Assembly (NCBI RefSeq): GCF_003143935.1
Contig: NZ_QFRX01000001.1
Location: 3,244,637-3,308,636, forward strand
Source: Streptomyces sp. Act143
Lineage (GTDB): Bacteria; Actinomycetota; Actinomycetes; Streptomycetales; Streptomycetaceae
DNA: 64,000 nucleotides
Reading direction: 5' to 3'
In this document: one piece after another, positions 17,083 to 25,710 of the stretch
How positions within the stretch are numbered: the stretch's first letter is position 1
How the letters are laid out: every line of letters begins with the position of its first letter
The notes under the pieces: generated by a model
What the model saw: the letters and a program-made list of their open reading frames with translations, nothing else
Told to the model about the DNA's origin: nothing
Databases searched by the model: none
Position numbers and translations under genes: made by a program

Positions 17083-20000
17083 CTACGGGTTCGTGCCGGC
17101 GTTCTGCATTCCCGCGTTCTTGAGGGCTCGGGCGAGTTCGCGGGCGCGTTCCTGGTCGTCCGCGGAGACGCCGGCGACCACGACCTTCGCTCGCGGGCCG
17201 CCGTCGGCCGCGATGCGCCGGGCGATGTCGCAGGCGAGGGCGCCGGCTCCGGAGAAGCCGCCCAGCAGCAGGTGGCGGCCGGTTCCGTGGGCGGCCAGGG
17301 CGGATCGGGCGCCGTCGGCGTCGGTGGTGAGCACCAGCAGTTCGTCGGAGCCCGTATAGGCGCGGGACAGCAGGTCGTAGCAGGTCGCCGTGGTGCCCGG
17401 CGGCGGCACCAGGCAGATCGTGCCCGCCGACTCGCGCCGTGCCGCGCGCAGGGAGACCAGCGGGGCGCCGCGGCCGGGTTCGGGGGGCTCGGTCATGCGG
17501 GGTACGGTCCTGCCCTCCAGCAGGCTCAGGATCTCCGCGATGGTCGTGGTCTCCCCTGTCCTGGACGGGAGTTCGCGCAACAGTGTGGCGCTCTGCACCA
17601 GCAGTTCGGCCGCCGCCTCCTCGTCGAGTACGTCGCGGTCGTGGACGCGGGTGAGGACGAGGCGGCCCGCGCTGTCGTGGTGGGCGAGCAGCCCGATGGG
17701 CAGGACGGAGCGGGCGGGTACGGTGCCCGGGAACTCGGCCTTGATGCCGTGCGCGGCGAGTTCGGCCTCCAGGCCCTTCACCGGGTGCGGCAGATCCTCG
17801 AAGACGATGACGGTGTCGGCGTGGCCGACTCCGGGCTCCTCCTGTTCGTGGGCCCGGAACCAGCCGACGGGAACCCATTCGTAGGCGGCCATGTCCAGGG
17901 CGCGGTCCCGCAGTTGGCGCAGCAGGTTCGGTACGGTGCCGGCCGGGTCCACGTCGACGGACATGGGCAGGGCGTTGCGCAGCGGGCCCAGCATCCGGGC
18001 GGCGCCGTCGAGCGGGATGCCGCGTCCGGGGGCGGTCACGGCGAAGCAGACGGGGGCGGGGCCGGTGGCGTTGGAGGCGCGGTAGATGAGCATCGCCCAG
18101 ACGGCCTGGAGGACCGTGCTCTCGGCGATGCCCCAGCGGCCCGCCCACAGTGCCAGGCGGATGGTTTCTGCAGGGGTGAGCCGGAGCCGGGCCCGGCCCA
18201 CGCCGGTCAGTGCCGCGGTGCCACGGGCGGAGCGGCCCGGCCTGGAGGCGGCGGTGTCGGGGGGTGCGGCGCGCTCCCAGAAGGCCCGGGAGGTCTCCAG
18301 GTCCTGGGCCGCGATCCAGGCGGCGTAGTCCCGCAGGTCGGGGCGGCGTTCGCCGCCGGACAGGCTGCCGCCCGCGAGGTAGGCGCGGTAGAACTCGCGC
18401 AGCAGGATGTGCGCGCTCCAGTTGTCGAGCAGCGCCCGGTGGTAGGTGAGCACGATCCGGATGGGGGAGGCGGGGGTGCTGGGCCGGTGGCTCCCGTCCG
18501 TCTCCAGCAGGGTGAGGCGCAGTGCTCCGGGGCAGCGCAGGTCGAAGCCGCGCAGCCGGTCGTGTTCCAGCAGCGGGGACCAGTCGTCGCCGCGGTGGAC
18601 GCGGCGGGTGATCTCGGGAGCGACCCGGCTGTGGACCATGAGCTGTGGCTCGGGGCCGCCGGTGAACGCGGTGCGCAGCACGGTTTCGCAGTCGAAGACG
18701 GACTGCCAGGCCGCCGTGAAGCGCTCCAGGTCCAGCGGGCCGTGCCAGACCCAGACGACCTGCTCGACATGGCGGCCGGTGCCGGGCTGTCCGTCGCCTC
18801 CCAGGTACAGCTCCACCTGTTGGGGGGTGGCGCGGAAGACGGACGGGATCGGGGCGTCGGAGGCCTCGGCCAGCTCTCGCAGCACCTCGCGCAGCAGCTC
18901 GCCGAGGGCGGCCACGGTGGTGTCGGTGATGCCCTCGGCCGGGTCGGACAGCCAGTCGAGGCCGATGTGCAGCTTGCCGTCGGCGATGTGGGCGCATGCC
19001 TGCAAGCGGTGCGGGGGCCGGTGGCGGGTGCTGTCGTTGTTGCCGTCGTTGCTGCTGTCGTTGCTGCTGTCGTTGTTGCTGTCGTTGTTGCTGTCGTCGG
19101 TGCGGTCGCCGGGCACCGGGTGGGCGGCGTGCGGCAGGAGCTCGTCCGGGCCGTGCAGGGTCAGGCAGGCCTGGGCGGGCGCCAGTTCACGCAACGCGGT
19201 GCGCAGCAGCGGGTCGGGGCTCCACTCCCGACAGGCCCCGAACCCGGCGCCGCCCGGTGCCTGCCCGGCGGCTGCCGCCAAGGGTCCTGCCACGGCGGCC
19301 AGTTGTCCCAGGGTGGTGAGGCCGCGGTCCAGGGTGAGGTGGATGGGGTGCACATCGGTGAGGCGGCCGACATGGCGACGTAGACCCGGATGACCGTTCC
19401 GCGGATCGCTGCGGACGTCGAAGCCGACGTCGTCGGCGTGCTGCCAGCGGGCCAGGGCCAGTGCGAACACGCCGGTCAGCACCTGTCCGACGGTCAGCGC
19501 GAGCCGCTGGGCCAGACCCTGGGTGATCCGCTCGGTGGCCCCTTCGGGCAGCACGAAGCCGGTACGCCCGACGCCGACCGACCCGGCATCGGGCATGCCG
19601 ACCAGCGCGGCCTCCGGCACCACCCCGGCCGGCGCCGCGTCCCGCGTCTCCGCCAGGGCGGCCTCGGCCGTGTCGGCCGTGTCGATGGAGCGGAGCACGT
19701 GGGCCGAGGTGCGGGCCTCGGTGCCCCGGGCCCTGCGTTCGGCGACGGTCGACCAGTGGCGCATCTCGGCGGGGTCGCGGGCCAGTTCCCGCAGTTCGGT
19801 GACCCAGTCGGCCAGCCCGCCCGGCGCGCGTCGCGGCGAGCGTGCCGGAGCTCCCGCCGTCGATGTGCCGAGGGCTGCGATGAGGTCGTCGACGACGATC
19901 CGCCAGGACGCGGCGTCCACGGCGAGTTCGTGGGCGACCAGGACCAGCCGGTCGGCGCGCTCCTCCGCGGGGCGACGGTCCCGCGCGAGCAGGGCCCGCA

Positions 20001-20754
20001 CCTGGATGCCGTCGGACGCGTCGAGGCCGCGTCCGACGGCTTCGACGGCGGCGGCGAAGCCGGCCTCGTCGGCGAACTCGCCTTCCACCAGCAGCCCTTG
20101 CCCGACCGAAGCAGCCGCAGCAGCCTCAGTAGCCGAAGCAGCCGAAGCAGCCGCAGCAGCCTCAGTAGCCGAAGCAGCCGAAGCAGCCGAAGCAGCCGAA
20201 GCAGCCGAAGCAGCCTCAGTGGCCGAAGCAGCTGAGGCAGTGCTCTCCCCTGTCACCACCGCTGCCGCACCCTGTCCGCTCAGCCGCCCGCCCCTGCTGT
20301 CGAGGCGGAAGCCCAGTTGCGGGTGGGCCGTCAGGACGGTGCGCAGGGCCTCGCGCGCCGTGTCCGCGTCCAGCGGGGTGGCCGGTTCGAGGTACACCGC
20401 CTCGTAACGGGGGCCGCCCCCCGAAGCGAGCGCGGCGCACTGGGCGGGCGTGAGGGGATGGTCGGCGGCGGACCGCTCGGTGAGCAGGTCGGCGAGGCGG
20501 CCCACCACGAAGGCGGCGGTCGCGTCCTCCCCCGGGGTGAACCGGAGCGTGTGGTGGTCGGGGCCGTGCCGCAGCAGCCGGTGCTGCCGGTCGGCCCGGT
20601 CCGGGTCGCCGTCGGCGAGTTCGCCCAGGACGCCCGCCAGCGCGGCAGCGTCGAGCGGCCCGCGCAACTCGAGGTCCCACGGGCTGTCGTGCGGGACGGG
20701 TCCGGGGTCCACGACCACGGACATCACCGCGTGCGAGGAGCGAGGAACAGTCAT
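17083..20754 (-). CDS. NRPS-like protein: degenerate E-type domain, C-type domain, truncated TE domain
   Basis: A 1223-aa protein with no adenylation or carrier domain. Residues ~100-480 resemble an epimerization-type condensation domain, with HELAVDAASWRI (~275-286) where E domains have HHxxxDxxSWxI. Residues ~640-1050 resemble a condensation domain, with HRALLDNW (~772-779) where HHxxxDG is expected. In both the second, catalytic histidine is replaced (Glu, Arg). The last ~115 residues start like a thioesterase (LVPPPGTTATCYDLLSRAY, nucleophile elbow GGFSGAGA) but end soon after the serine, so the Asp/His part is missing. Two low-complexity inserts (AAS/ATEA ~170-215 and NNDSS ~553-577) come from DNA repeats. 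It is probably a non-catalytic or scaffolding protein, or a decaying NRPS C-terminus. ATG 20754 is taken as start; ATG 20724 is an alternative. Confidence 0.7.
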   Translation of the reverse strand: MTVPRSSHAVMSVVVDPGPVPHDSPWDLELRGPLDAAALAGVLGELADGDPDRADRQHRLLRHGPDHHTLRFTPGEDATAAFVVGRLADLLTERSAADHPLTPAQCAALASGGGPRYEAVYLEPATPLDADTAREALRTVLTAHPQLGFRLDSRGGRLSGQGAAAVVTGESTASAASATEAASAASAASAASAASATEAAAAASAASATEAAAAASVGQGLLVEGEFADEAGFAAAVEAVGRGLDASDGIQVRALLARDRRPAEERADRLVLVAHELAVDAASWRIVVDDLIAALGTSTAGAPARSPRRAPGGLADWVTELRELARDPAEMRHWSTVAERRARGTEARTSAHVLRSIDTADTAEAALAETRDAAPAGVVPEAALVGMPDAGSVGVGRTGFVLPEGATERITQGLAQRLALTVGQVLTGVFALALARWQHADDVGFDVRSDPRNGHPGLRRHVGRLTDVHPIHLTLDRGLTTLGQLAAVAGPLAAAAGQAPGGAGFGACREWSPDPLLRTALRELAPAQACLTLHGPDELLPHAAHPVPGDRTDDSNNDSNNDSSNDSSNDGNNDSTRHRPPHRLQACAHIADGKLHIGLDWLSDPAEGITDTTVAALGELLREVLRELAEASDAPIPSVFRATPQQVELYLGGDGQPGTGRHVEQVVWVWHGPLDLERFTAAWQSVFDCETVLRTAFTGGPEPQLMVHSRVAPEITRRVHRGDDWSPLLEHDRLRGFDLRCPGALRLTLLETDGSHRPSTPASPIRIVLTYHRALLDNWSAHILLREFYRAYLAGGSLSGGERRPDLRDYAAWIAAQDLETSRAFWERAAPPDTAASRPGRSARGTAALTGVGRARLRLTPAETIRLALWAGRWGIAESTVLQAVWAMLIYRASNATGPAPVCFAVTAPGRGIPLDGAARMLGPLRNALPMSVDVDPAGTVPNLLRQLRDRALDMAAYEWVPVGWFRAHEQEEPGVGHADTVIVFEDLPHPVKGLEAELAAHGIKAEFPGTVPARSVLPIGLLAHHDSAGRLVLTRVHDRDVLDEEAAAELLVQSATLLRELPSRTGETTTIAEILSLLEGRTVPRMTEPPEPGRGAPLVSLRAARRESAGTICLVPPPGTTATCYDLLSRAYTGSDELLVLTTDADGARSALAAHGTGRHLLLGGFSGAGALACDIARRIAADGGPRAKVVVAGVSADDQERARELARALKNAGMQNAGTNP
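19031..19100. repeat. GTCGTTGCT-type microsatellite in the NRPS-like gene
   Basis: Degenerate tandem units of 12-15 bp (CTGTCGTTGTTG and relatives) encode the Asp-Ser-Asn-Asn run of the linker between the two condensation-family domains. Use of GTT and TTG triplets here departs from the surrounding GC-ending codons. Confidence 0.85.
20107..20240. repeat. GCAGCCGAA tandem repeats in the NRPS-like gene
   Basis: About 130 bp of 9-bp units (GCAGCCGAA, with GCAGCCTCAGTAGCC variants) encode an Ala/Ser/Thr/Glu run inserted in the E-type domain, at residues ~175-216. The unit is repeated more than ten times, so length polymorphism and replication slippage are expected. Confidence 0.9.
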
Positions 20755-20874
20755 ACGCGTCCAGGGACGAGCGCCCCGCCGTGACCGGCGCGGTCCCCTC
20801 TCTCCTCTCGGTGGCTGGTGGATGAGCTGCTGGGATGGCGCTCACTCAGCTCTTGCGGGAGCCGGGAGCCGTGC

Positions 20875-20991
20875 CTAGGACGAGCCGCCTGCGGCCCTGA
20901 TGGGGGCCGGCCGTAAGCAGTGCCTACGACGTCGGCGGCACCGGTCGGGACGGACGAGCCCCGGAGCCACGCCGTACTGCCTCGCTTCCAT
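20875..20991 (-). CDS. Possible 38-aa arginine-rich small ORF with a TTA codon
   Basis: In the ~400-bp gap upstream of the NRPS-like gene, a minus-strand ATG at 20991 is preceded by a perfect AGGAGG with correct spacing. It opens a 38-codon frame containing an RCRRRRRHC run and a TTA leucine codon (codon 26), a bldA-dependent codon in Streptomyces. It ends 121 bp before the NRPS-like start. This could be a leader peptide or a chance frame; coding bias is not decisive at this size. The rest of the gap shows nothing else. Confidence 0.3.
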   Translation of the reverse strand: MEARQYGVAPGLVRPDRCRRRRRHCLRPAPIRAAGGSS

Positions 20992-21151
20992 GACGCCTCC
21001 TGGTCCGCCGGAATCGACAACGGTCGTGCTCAGCACGCTAAAGGCAGCACGTGCTCGGCGTCCGATTTCCCAAGCGGGTGTGGAGCGCTGCCCGAGTTCG
21101 GCAGAGGTCATCCGTGAGCGGGGCCCCCGTCCCGCGCTCACGACGCACCGG

Positions 21152-22105
21152 TCACAGCATGCGGACGGCACTCTCCGCGTGCGTCTTGGCGTGGGCCAGC
21201 AGGACACGGCTGTTGCGGCCGAGCGCCTCGCGCACATGCCTGCGGGCGTCGGCGAGGGTCGCCTGCTCGCCCAGTTCGCCGGCGATCTGTTCCTCGCTCA
21301 GTACGACGTTGTGCTGCGCGGTGACGGTGACGCCTCGTTCGTCCGGGACGACGGACCATTCGCCGGTGTGGGCCTCTATGAGGGGCAGCGGCGCGGTCTG
21401 CTTGTAGACGATGCGTTCGGCGTGCGGGAAGCAGATCCGCACCGAGGAGGTGGTGTGGGTGCCGTACTCGGTGAGCGTCCGCATGGTCAGGTGCTGCACG
21501 CCGGGGACGCTCTCGGTGAGGTCGACCTGTTGGACGTGCGGTACCAGGTCGGGCCAGTCGCCGGCCCGGTAGAGGAAGTCGTAGACGAGTTCGGCGGGTC
21601 CCTTGATGTGGACCGTGTCCTCGAAGGACAGGACGAGTTCGTCCAGGCGCGTCCATCGCTCGGCGAACGCCTTGAGGTCGGCGAGCTGGGCGCGGGCGTG
21701 GGTCTCGGTGGCCCGCTGTGCCCACTCCAGGTCGGCGGGTGAGTCGGCGCCGACGCTGTAGTCGTAGCGCAGTTCGAGCTCGCTGTCGTGCGGGCCGTCC
21801 GGGTGTGCGCTCAGGACGCCGCCCGCCGTGCGGAAGGGGGGTGCGGCGATCTCCTGCCAGAACTCCATACGGCGTGCCACGGGGTCCAGGCGCCGCTGCG
21901 AGGTCCACGCCTTGATCTGGTCGTCAAGGAGCGTCCAGGTCAGCAGCCGCTCCCGTACGCCGTCGAATTCCAGTTGTTCCACATGGATGATCGAGGAGAA
22001 ATAGAGCGGCCAGTTCGGCGCGTCGGCCATCAGCGCGTAGGCCACGCCGGCAGGTGCGGATGCGTGCACTTTGCGTGCCCTCTTGTCCGCATGCTCAGCA
22101 ATCAT
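21152..22105 (-). CDS. Didomain aromatase/cyclase (type II PKS, SRPBCC fold)
   Basis: A 317-aa protein made of two START/SRPBCC-like halves. Half one begins KVHASAPAGVAYALMADAPNWPLYF; half two begins with the parallel DTVHIKGPAELVYDFLYRAGDWPDLVPHV. This is the layout of didomain aromatase/cyclases (ActVII type), which fold and aromatise the first ring of reduced polyketide chains. RBS GGAGGGGAGCTCAA precedes ATG 22105. It is transcribed with the thioesterase upstream and the NRPS-like gene downstream. No ketosynthase, chain-length factor, acyl carrier protein or ketoreductase is present in the window, so its substrate must come from elsewhere or the pathway is incomplete. Confidence 0.85.
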   Translation of the reverse strand: MIAEHADKRARKVHASAPAGVAYALMADAPNWPLYFSSIIHVEQLEFDGVRERLLTWTLLDDQIKAWTSQRRLDPVARRMEFWQEIAAPPFRTAGGVLSAHPDGPHDSELELRYDYSVGADSPADLEWAQRATETHARAQLADLKAFAERWTRLDELVLSFEDTVHIKGPAELVYDFLYRAGDWPDLVPHVQQVDLTESVPGVQHLTMRTLTEYGTHTTSSVRICFPHAERIVYKQTAPLPLIEAHTGEWSVVPDERGVTVTAQHNVVLSEEQIAGELGEQATLADARRHVREALGRNSRVLLAHAKTHAESAVRML

Positions 22106-22304
22106 TTGAGCTCCCCTCCTCTTATAGCGCCGACGGGAACATGAACGGATTATGGCGGCCGTCTGAAGACCGCTCGGGGACGAACAGAATCAGGGTGGAT
22201 CCGGGCGCGCCCGGGTAGTTGCCGTAATCGGTCGGCGTGTATTTCTGTCATGCATGAGGTGAGCGGGCGTCGTGGGCCCGCACCGGTTGTCCGAGTGCGC
22301 ACGC

Positions 22305-23054
22305 TCAGCCGACCGGCATGCTCTCGCGGGCGAGGCGGCCGGTGATCCGGCAGGCGCGGCCCAGCAGGCGAGGCAGTAAACGGCCGCGCGCGAAGAAGTG
22401 ATGCTGGGGGACGGTGCGGAGCCAGGAGGGTCCGTCGGTCCACTGCCGCCAGCCGTCCGCGATCGTGGGCGGCGCCAGCGGGTTGTCCTGGGAGGCGACG
22501 ATCAGCATGGGGGTGGTGAGCGGCCCGGCCGGAGAGGGTGTGGCGGCCGCGTCCTCGAGGGACTGGGCGAGCTCCAGGTCGGCGCGGAGCACCGGCAGCA
22601 TCGCGTGCAGCCAGATGCCCTCGTCGCTGGTGGGCGGCACGGACCCGTTGGCGCTCAGGGCGTCCAGCAGTTCGGCGTCCGTCGCGGTGCGGGCGTCCGG
22701 CAGTGCGGGGGCCATGCGGGGCGGCGGGCAGGCCGCGAGGGCGAGGAGCGCGGGGCCGGGCAGGCCGGCCTCGTACAGGATCCGCGTGACGGTGAAGGCG
22801 ACCATCGCGCCGAGGCCGTGTCCGTAGAGGACGTACGGGCCGGGCTCCGGGTCGGTGAACCGGGGCAGCACGTCGGCGAGCAGGGCCTCGTACGCGGTCG
22901 TACGGGTGTCGGATCGATGCCATGGTCCGCCCGGCACGGGGACCGGGACCACCTCCACTCCGGGGCCGACGTTCTCCGACCAGTGGTCGAAGACGGAGAC
23001 ACCCCCTCCGGAATGCGCGAAACAGTGCAGGCGCACCGGCCTTTCGTCCGACAT
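22305..23054 (-). CDS. Type II thioesterase-like protein lacking the catalytic serine
   Basis: A 249-aa alpha/beta hydrolase of the type II thioesterase group, which normally removes aberrant acyl groups from PKS/NRPS carrier proteins. The oxyanion-loop start (LHCFAHSGGGVSVF) and the Asp (VASQDNPLAP) and His (TVPQHHFF) of the triad are visible. The nucleophile elbow, however, reads YGHGLGAM: the GHSMG serine is glycine, so normal hydrolysis is not expected. Codon 226 is TTA (22377-22379), making translation likely to depend on bldA tRNA. Start ATG 23054 has AGGAGG just upstream; longer frames to 23378 run into tandem repeats. Alternatively it may be a carrier-binding chaperone or a pseudoenzyme. 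Confidence 0.8.
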   Translation of the reverse strand: MSDERPVRLHCFAHSGGGVSVFDHWSENVGPGVEVVPVPVPGGPWHRSDTRTTAYEALLADVLPRFTDPEPGPYVLYGHGLGAMVAFTVTRILYEAGLPGPALLALAACPPPRMAPALPDARTATDAELLDALSANGSVPPTSDEGIWLHAMLPVLRADLELAQSLEDAAATPSPAGPLTTPMLIVASQDNPLAPPTIADGWRQWTDGPSWLRTVPQHHFFARGRLLPRLLGRACRITGRLARESMPVG

Positions 23055-23253
23055 GGCATCCTCCTCTACCCCGACCTGCGTCGCACGGGGTGGGATTCGA
23101 GGATTGCCGGACCCCCTCAAGTGCCGCTTGAACCTGATCGGAGGACCCGAGCGGGACACCTCCCGCCCTCCTCCGTCCCGGCCCAGGGACCGGGGAGGGC
23201 GCCTGGGCCACGAACAGCCGCCGTGGCCGGCGCCCCCGCTCGGTTCCCCTGCT

Positions 23254-23332
23254 CGGTGGCCGTGCTCGCTGGCCGTGGTCGGTGGCCGTGGTCGGTGGCC
23301 GTGGTCGGTGGCCGTGGTCGGTGGCCGTGAAC
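23254..23332. repeat. 13-bp tandem repeat upstream of the thioesterase
   Basis: GGTGGCCGTGGTC is repeated exactly at 23281-23319 (three copies), with partial or diverged copies on either side. It sits in the 550-bp gap between SARP 1 and the thioesterase. Further down to about 23450 the sequence has loose CGATCACCG/CGGTCAGTCACCG echoes. No gene is supported in this gap. Confidence 0.85.
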
Positions 23333-23602
23333 GGTCGCGATGGTCAGTCACCCGCGAACAGCGGCCGTGGCCGATCACCGGGGTCGATCACCGCAGTGGT
23401 GCGCCTCGGACGGCCACCGAGGTCAGTCACCGCGACCGCTCGCCGCGCCGAGAAGGCCGGGGCCAGGTCACCCGGCCTCCTCGGCGATCCTGTTTCCGCA
23501 TTCGCCTCCGCCTCCGCGTCCGTCGGGCCGGCTCCGCAACCGGCCCTGCCGTCCGACGGCGATCAGGCGTTGAGTACGACGGGGCCCCCGCTCCGGCCGG
23601 CC

Positions 23603-24424
23603 TCAGGCGGCGAAGAGATCGAACGTCGAGGAGCGCCGCTCCCCGGCGACGACGTCCAGCTGCGGGTCGACGGCCAGCATGGCCTGGTGCAGCCGCTGCA
23701 CCTGGGGGGACGGCTCGACGCCCAGTTCCTCGATCAGCCGGATGCGCAGCTTGCGGTAGACGGCGAGGGCCGACGCCTGCCGTCCCGACCGGTACAGCGC
23801 CACCATGGCCTGCGAGTGCAGCCCCTCGTGCTGCGGGTAGCGGGCCGTCAGTTCGGCGAGCTCCGCGATGAGTTCGGAGTGCCTGCCGAGCCGAAGGTCG
23901 GCGTCGATGCGGCGCTCGACGGTGCCGAGCCGGCTCTCCTCGAGGCGCATGACCTCGATCCCGAGAATCGGTCCGACGCGTACGTCGACCAGGGCGGGGC
24001 CGCGCCACAGTTCCAGCGCCTTGCGGAACCGGTCGGCGGACATCTCGTCGTCGCCCGCCTCGAAGGCCGCCCGTCCTTCGGTGACCATGCGTTCGTACTC
24101 GTGCACGTCCACGCTCTCGGGCGGTATCTGCAGCAGATAGCCGCCGTGCCGGGTGGCGAGCACCTCCTTCGCCGCGTCGGGAGCGTCGGGGCCCATCGCG
24201 GTGCCCAGGCGCCGGCGGAGCTGAAGGATGTAGGTCTGCAACGTGGTGAGTGCGCTCTGCGGCGGCTCGGTCCCCCAGATTTCCTCCATGAGCATGGGAA
24301 CGGGCATCACCCGCCCGGGGTAGAGGGCGAGCAGGGAAAGGATCTGCCGCGGCTTACCGGCCGTTGGGACGATCGATCCCCCGTTGACCTCGGCACTCAA
24401 CGGACCCAGAACCTGAATCTTCAC
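23603..24424 (-). CDS. SARP-family transcriptional activator 1
   Basis: A 273-aa Streptomyces antibiotic regulatory protein. The N-terminal winged-helix (KIQVLGPLSAEVNG, then LLALYPGRVMPVPMLMEEIWG and TLQTYILQLRRRLG) is the OmpR/PhoB-like DNA-binding domain. Residues ~100-255 form the bacterial transcriptional activator (BTA) domain with the LWRGPALVDV and RHSELIAELAELTARYPQHE signatures. Length matches ActII-ORF4/DnrI-type activators with no ATPase extension. GTG 24424 is chosen over the longer frame because GGAGGAAAGCA precedes it. It probably activates the biosynthetic genes next to it. Confidence 0.92.
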   Translation of the reverse strand: MKIQVLGPLSAEVNGGSIVPTAGKPRQILSLLALYPGRVMPVPMLMEEIWGTEPPQSALTTLQTYILQLRRRLGTAMGPDAPDAAKEVLATRHGGYLLQIPPESVDVHEYERMVTEGRAAFEAGDDEMSADRFRKALELWRGPALVDVRVGPILGIEVMRLEESRLGTVERRIDADLRLGRHSELIAELAELTARYPQHEGLHSQAMVALYRSGRQASALAVYRKLRIRLIEELGVEPSPQVQRLHQAMLAVDPQLDVVAGERRSSTFDLFAA

Positions 24425-24772
24425 TGCTTTCCTCCGTAGCTCGCGAGTTCCTCTCGTGGCTGAATTCCGTCGCCATAAGCACACTAGCGGGAATCGCGCC
24501 AGGCCCGCTTTTCCTCGACCAGGGCTTGAGGACGCTTCAACTTACCTATTCTGTCTGCAAATTGATCGCCCCAAAGGCATCCCCGCCAATTACTTCGCTC
24601 TTTTTAATTCCGTGGCGAACAAAGCAAATTGCGGAATGCTTGACGCCGTTTGTCGAGATGGGGCATCTCGCCCGGCACCGCACGACGCCGGCCGCCTCCG
24701 GAAACGCAGCAGGCCGGCCCGAGGGACCCGTGTCCCCGCAGTGCCGGCCCGGCTGACGTGCGCGCCCGACTC
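24425..24772. other. Intergenic region between the two SARP genes
   Basis: About 350 bp with an unusually AT-rich patch (24540-24650) for this genome, the likely promoter region for SARP 1. No gene and no clear palindrome were found. Confidence 0.5.
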
Positions 24773-25618
24773 TCAGCTCGTGTGGACCAGGCGCTCCTTG
24801 GCCACGCTGGGGGCTGCCGGCGCGGTCTCGGGGTTCGCCGTGAGGATGGACCGCTGCAGGCGTCGCAGCCCCGCCGACGGCTCCAGGCCGAGGTCCCTCA
24901 CGAGGGTGGCGCGCAGCCGCTGGTAGACCTCCAGGGCCTCGCCGCGGCGCCCCGAGCGGTACAGGGCGAGCATGAACTGGGCATGCAGGCTCTCGTGGGT
25001 GCGGTAACGGTTCACCAGCACGGTCAGCTCGGACAGCAGCTCGCGGTGGCGGCCCAGGCGCAGGTCGGCTTCGATGCGCTGGTCGAGTGCGCACAGCCGG
25101 CTCTCCTCCAGGCGCCTGATCTCCATCTCCAGCTGGGTGCCGGCCTGGACGTCCGCGAAGGCGGTGCCGGACCACAGCGCCAGCGCCTCACGCAGATGCC
25201 GGGCCGCGTCGGGGAAGTCGCCCGCGTCCATGGCCCGGTAGCCGGTGCCCGCGAGGCGCTCGAAGGTGCGGACGTCGCTCTGTCCGCCGCCGGCGGCCAG
25301 CATGTATCCGCTGGGCATCGTCATCAGCACGTCCTTGGCGGTGCGCTGCCTGCCGCCCTCGTCCGCGCCGTCCCGCTCGCCCTTCTCCAGCGCCACGGCG
25401 ATGAGTTCGCGCAGCTGGAGGACGTAGGTCTGCAGGGTGGTGCGGGCGCTGCGCGGCGGTGCGGCGCCCCACAGTTCCTCGATCAGTGTGGAGACCGGCA
25501 CCGCCTGGTCGGCGTGGAGTGCCAGCAGAGCCAGAACCTGCCGCGGCTTGGGGGCCGTCGGTGTGATGGAGACCCCGTTCTCCTTCACGGCCAATGCGCC
25601 GAGTACCTCGATGTCCAC
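24773..25618 (-). CDS. SARP-family transcriptional activator 2
   Basis: A 281-aa SARP, paralogous to the neighbour (shared RQxLxLLALH and TTLQTYVLQLR blocks). The DNA-binding half carries an insertion of charged residues (ALEKGERDGADEGGRQR) after the recognition region. The BTA domain follows (LWSGTAFADVQAG, RHRELLSELTVLVNRYRTHE). It starts at GTG 25618. A 31-bp interrupted palindrome at 25711-25741 sits at promoter distance upstream and is the best candidate operator for the TetR-type regulators of this region. Confidence 0.92.
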   Translation of the reverse strand: MDIEVLGALAVKENGVSITPTAPKPRQVLALLALHADQAVPVSTLIEELWGAAPPRSARTTLQTYVLQLRELIAVALEKGERDGADEGGRQRTAKDVLMTMPSGYMLAAGGGQSDVRTFERLAGTGYRAMDAGDFPDAARHLREALALWSGTAFADVQAGTQLEMEIRRLEESRLCALDQRIEADLRLGRHRELLSELTVLVNRYRTHESLHAQFMLALYRSGRRGEALEVYQRLRATLVRDLGLEPSAGLRRLQRSILTANPETAPAAPSVAKERLVHTS

Positions 25619-25710
25619 GCGATCTCCCCTGTCTAGTGCCGAGTGCTCCGGTCGTTTCCGTAACCGTCGTCAGATGTCAGTCCGGCGCCATGGACCAGAC
25701 TAAAAACAGC

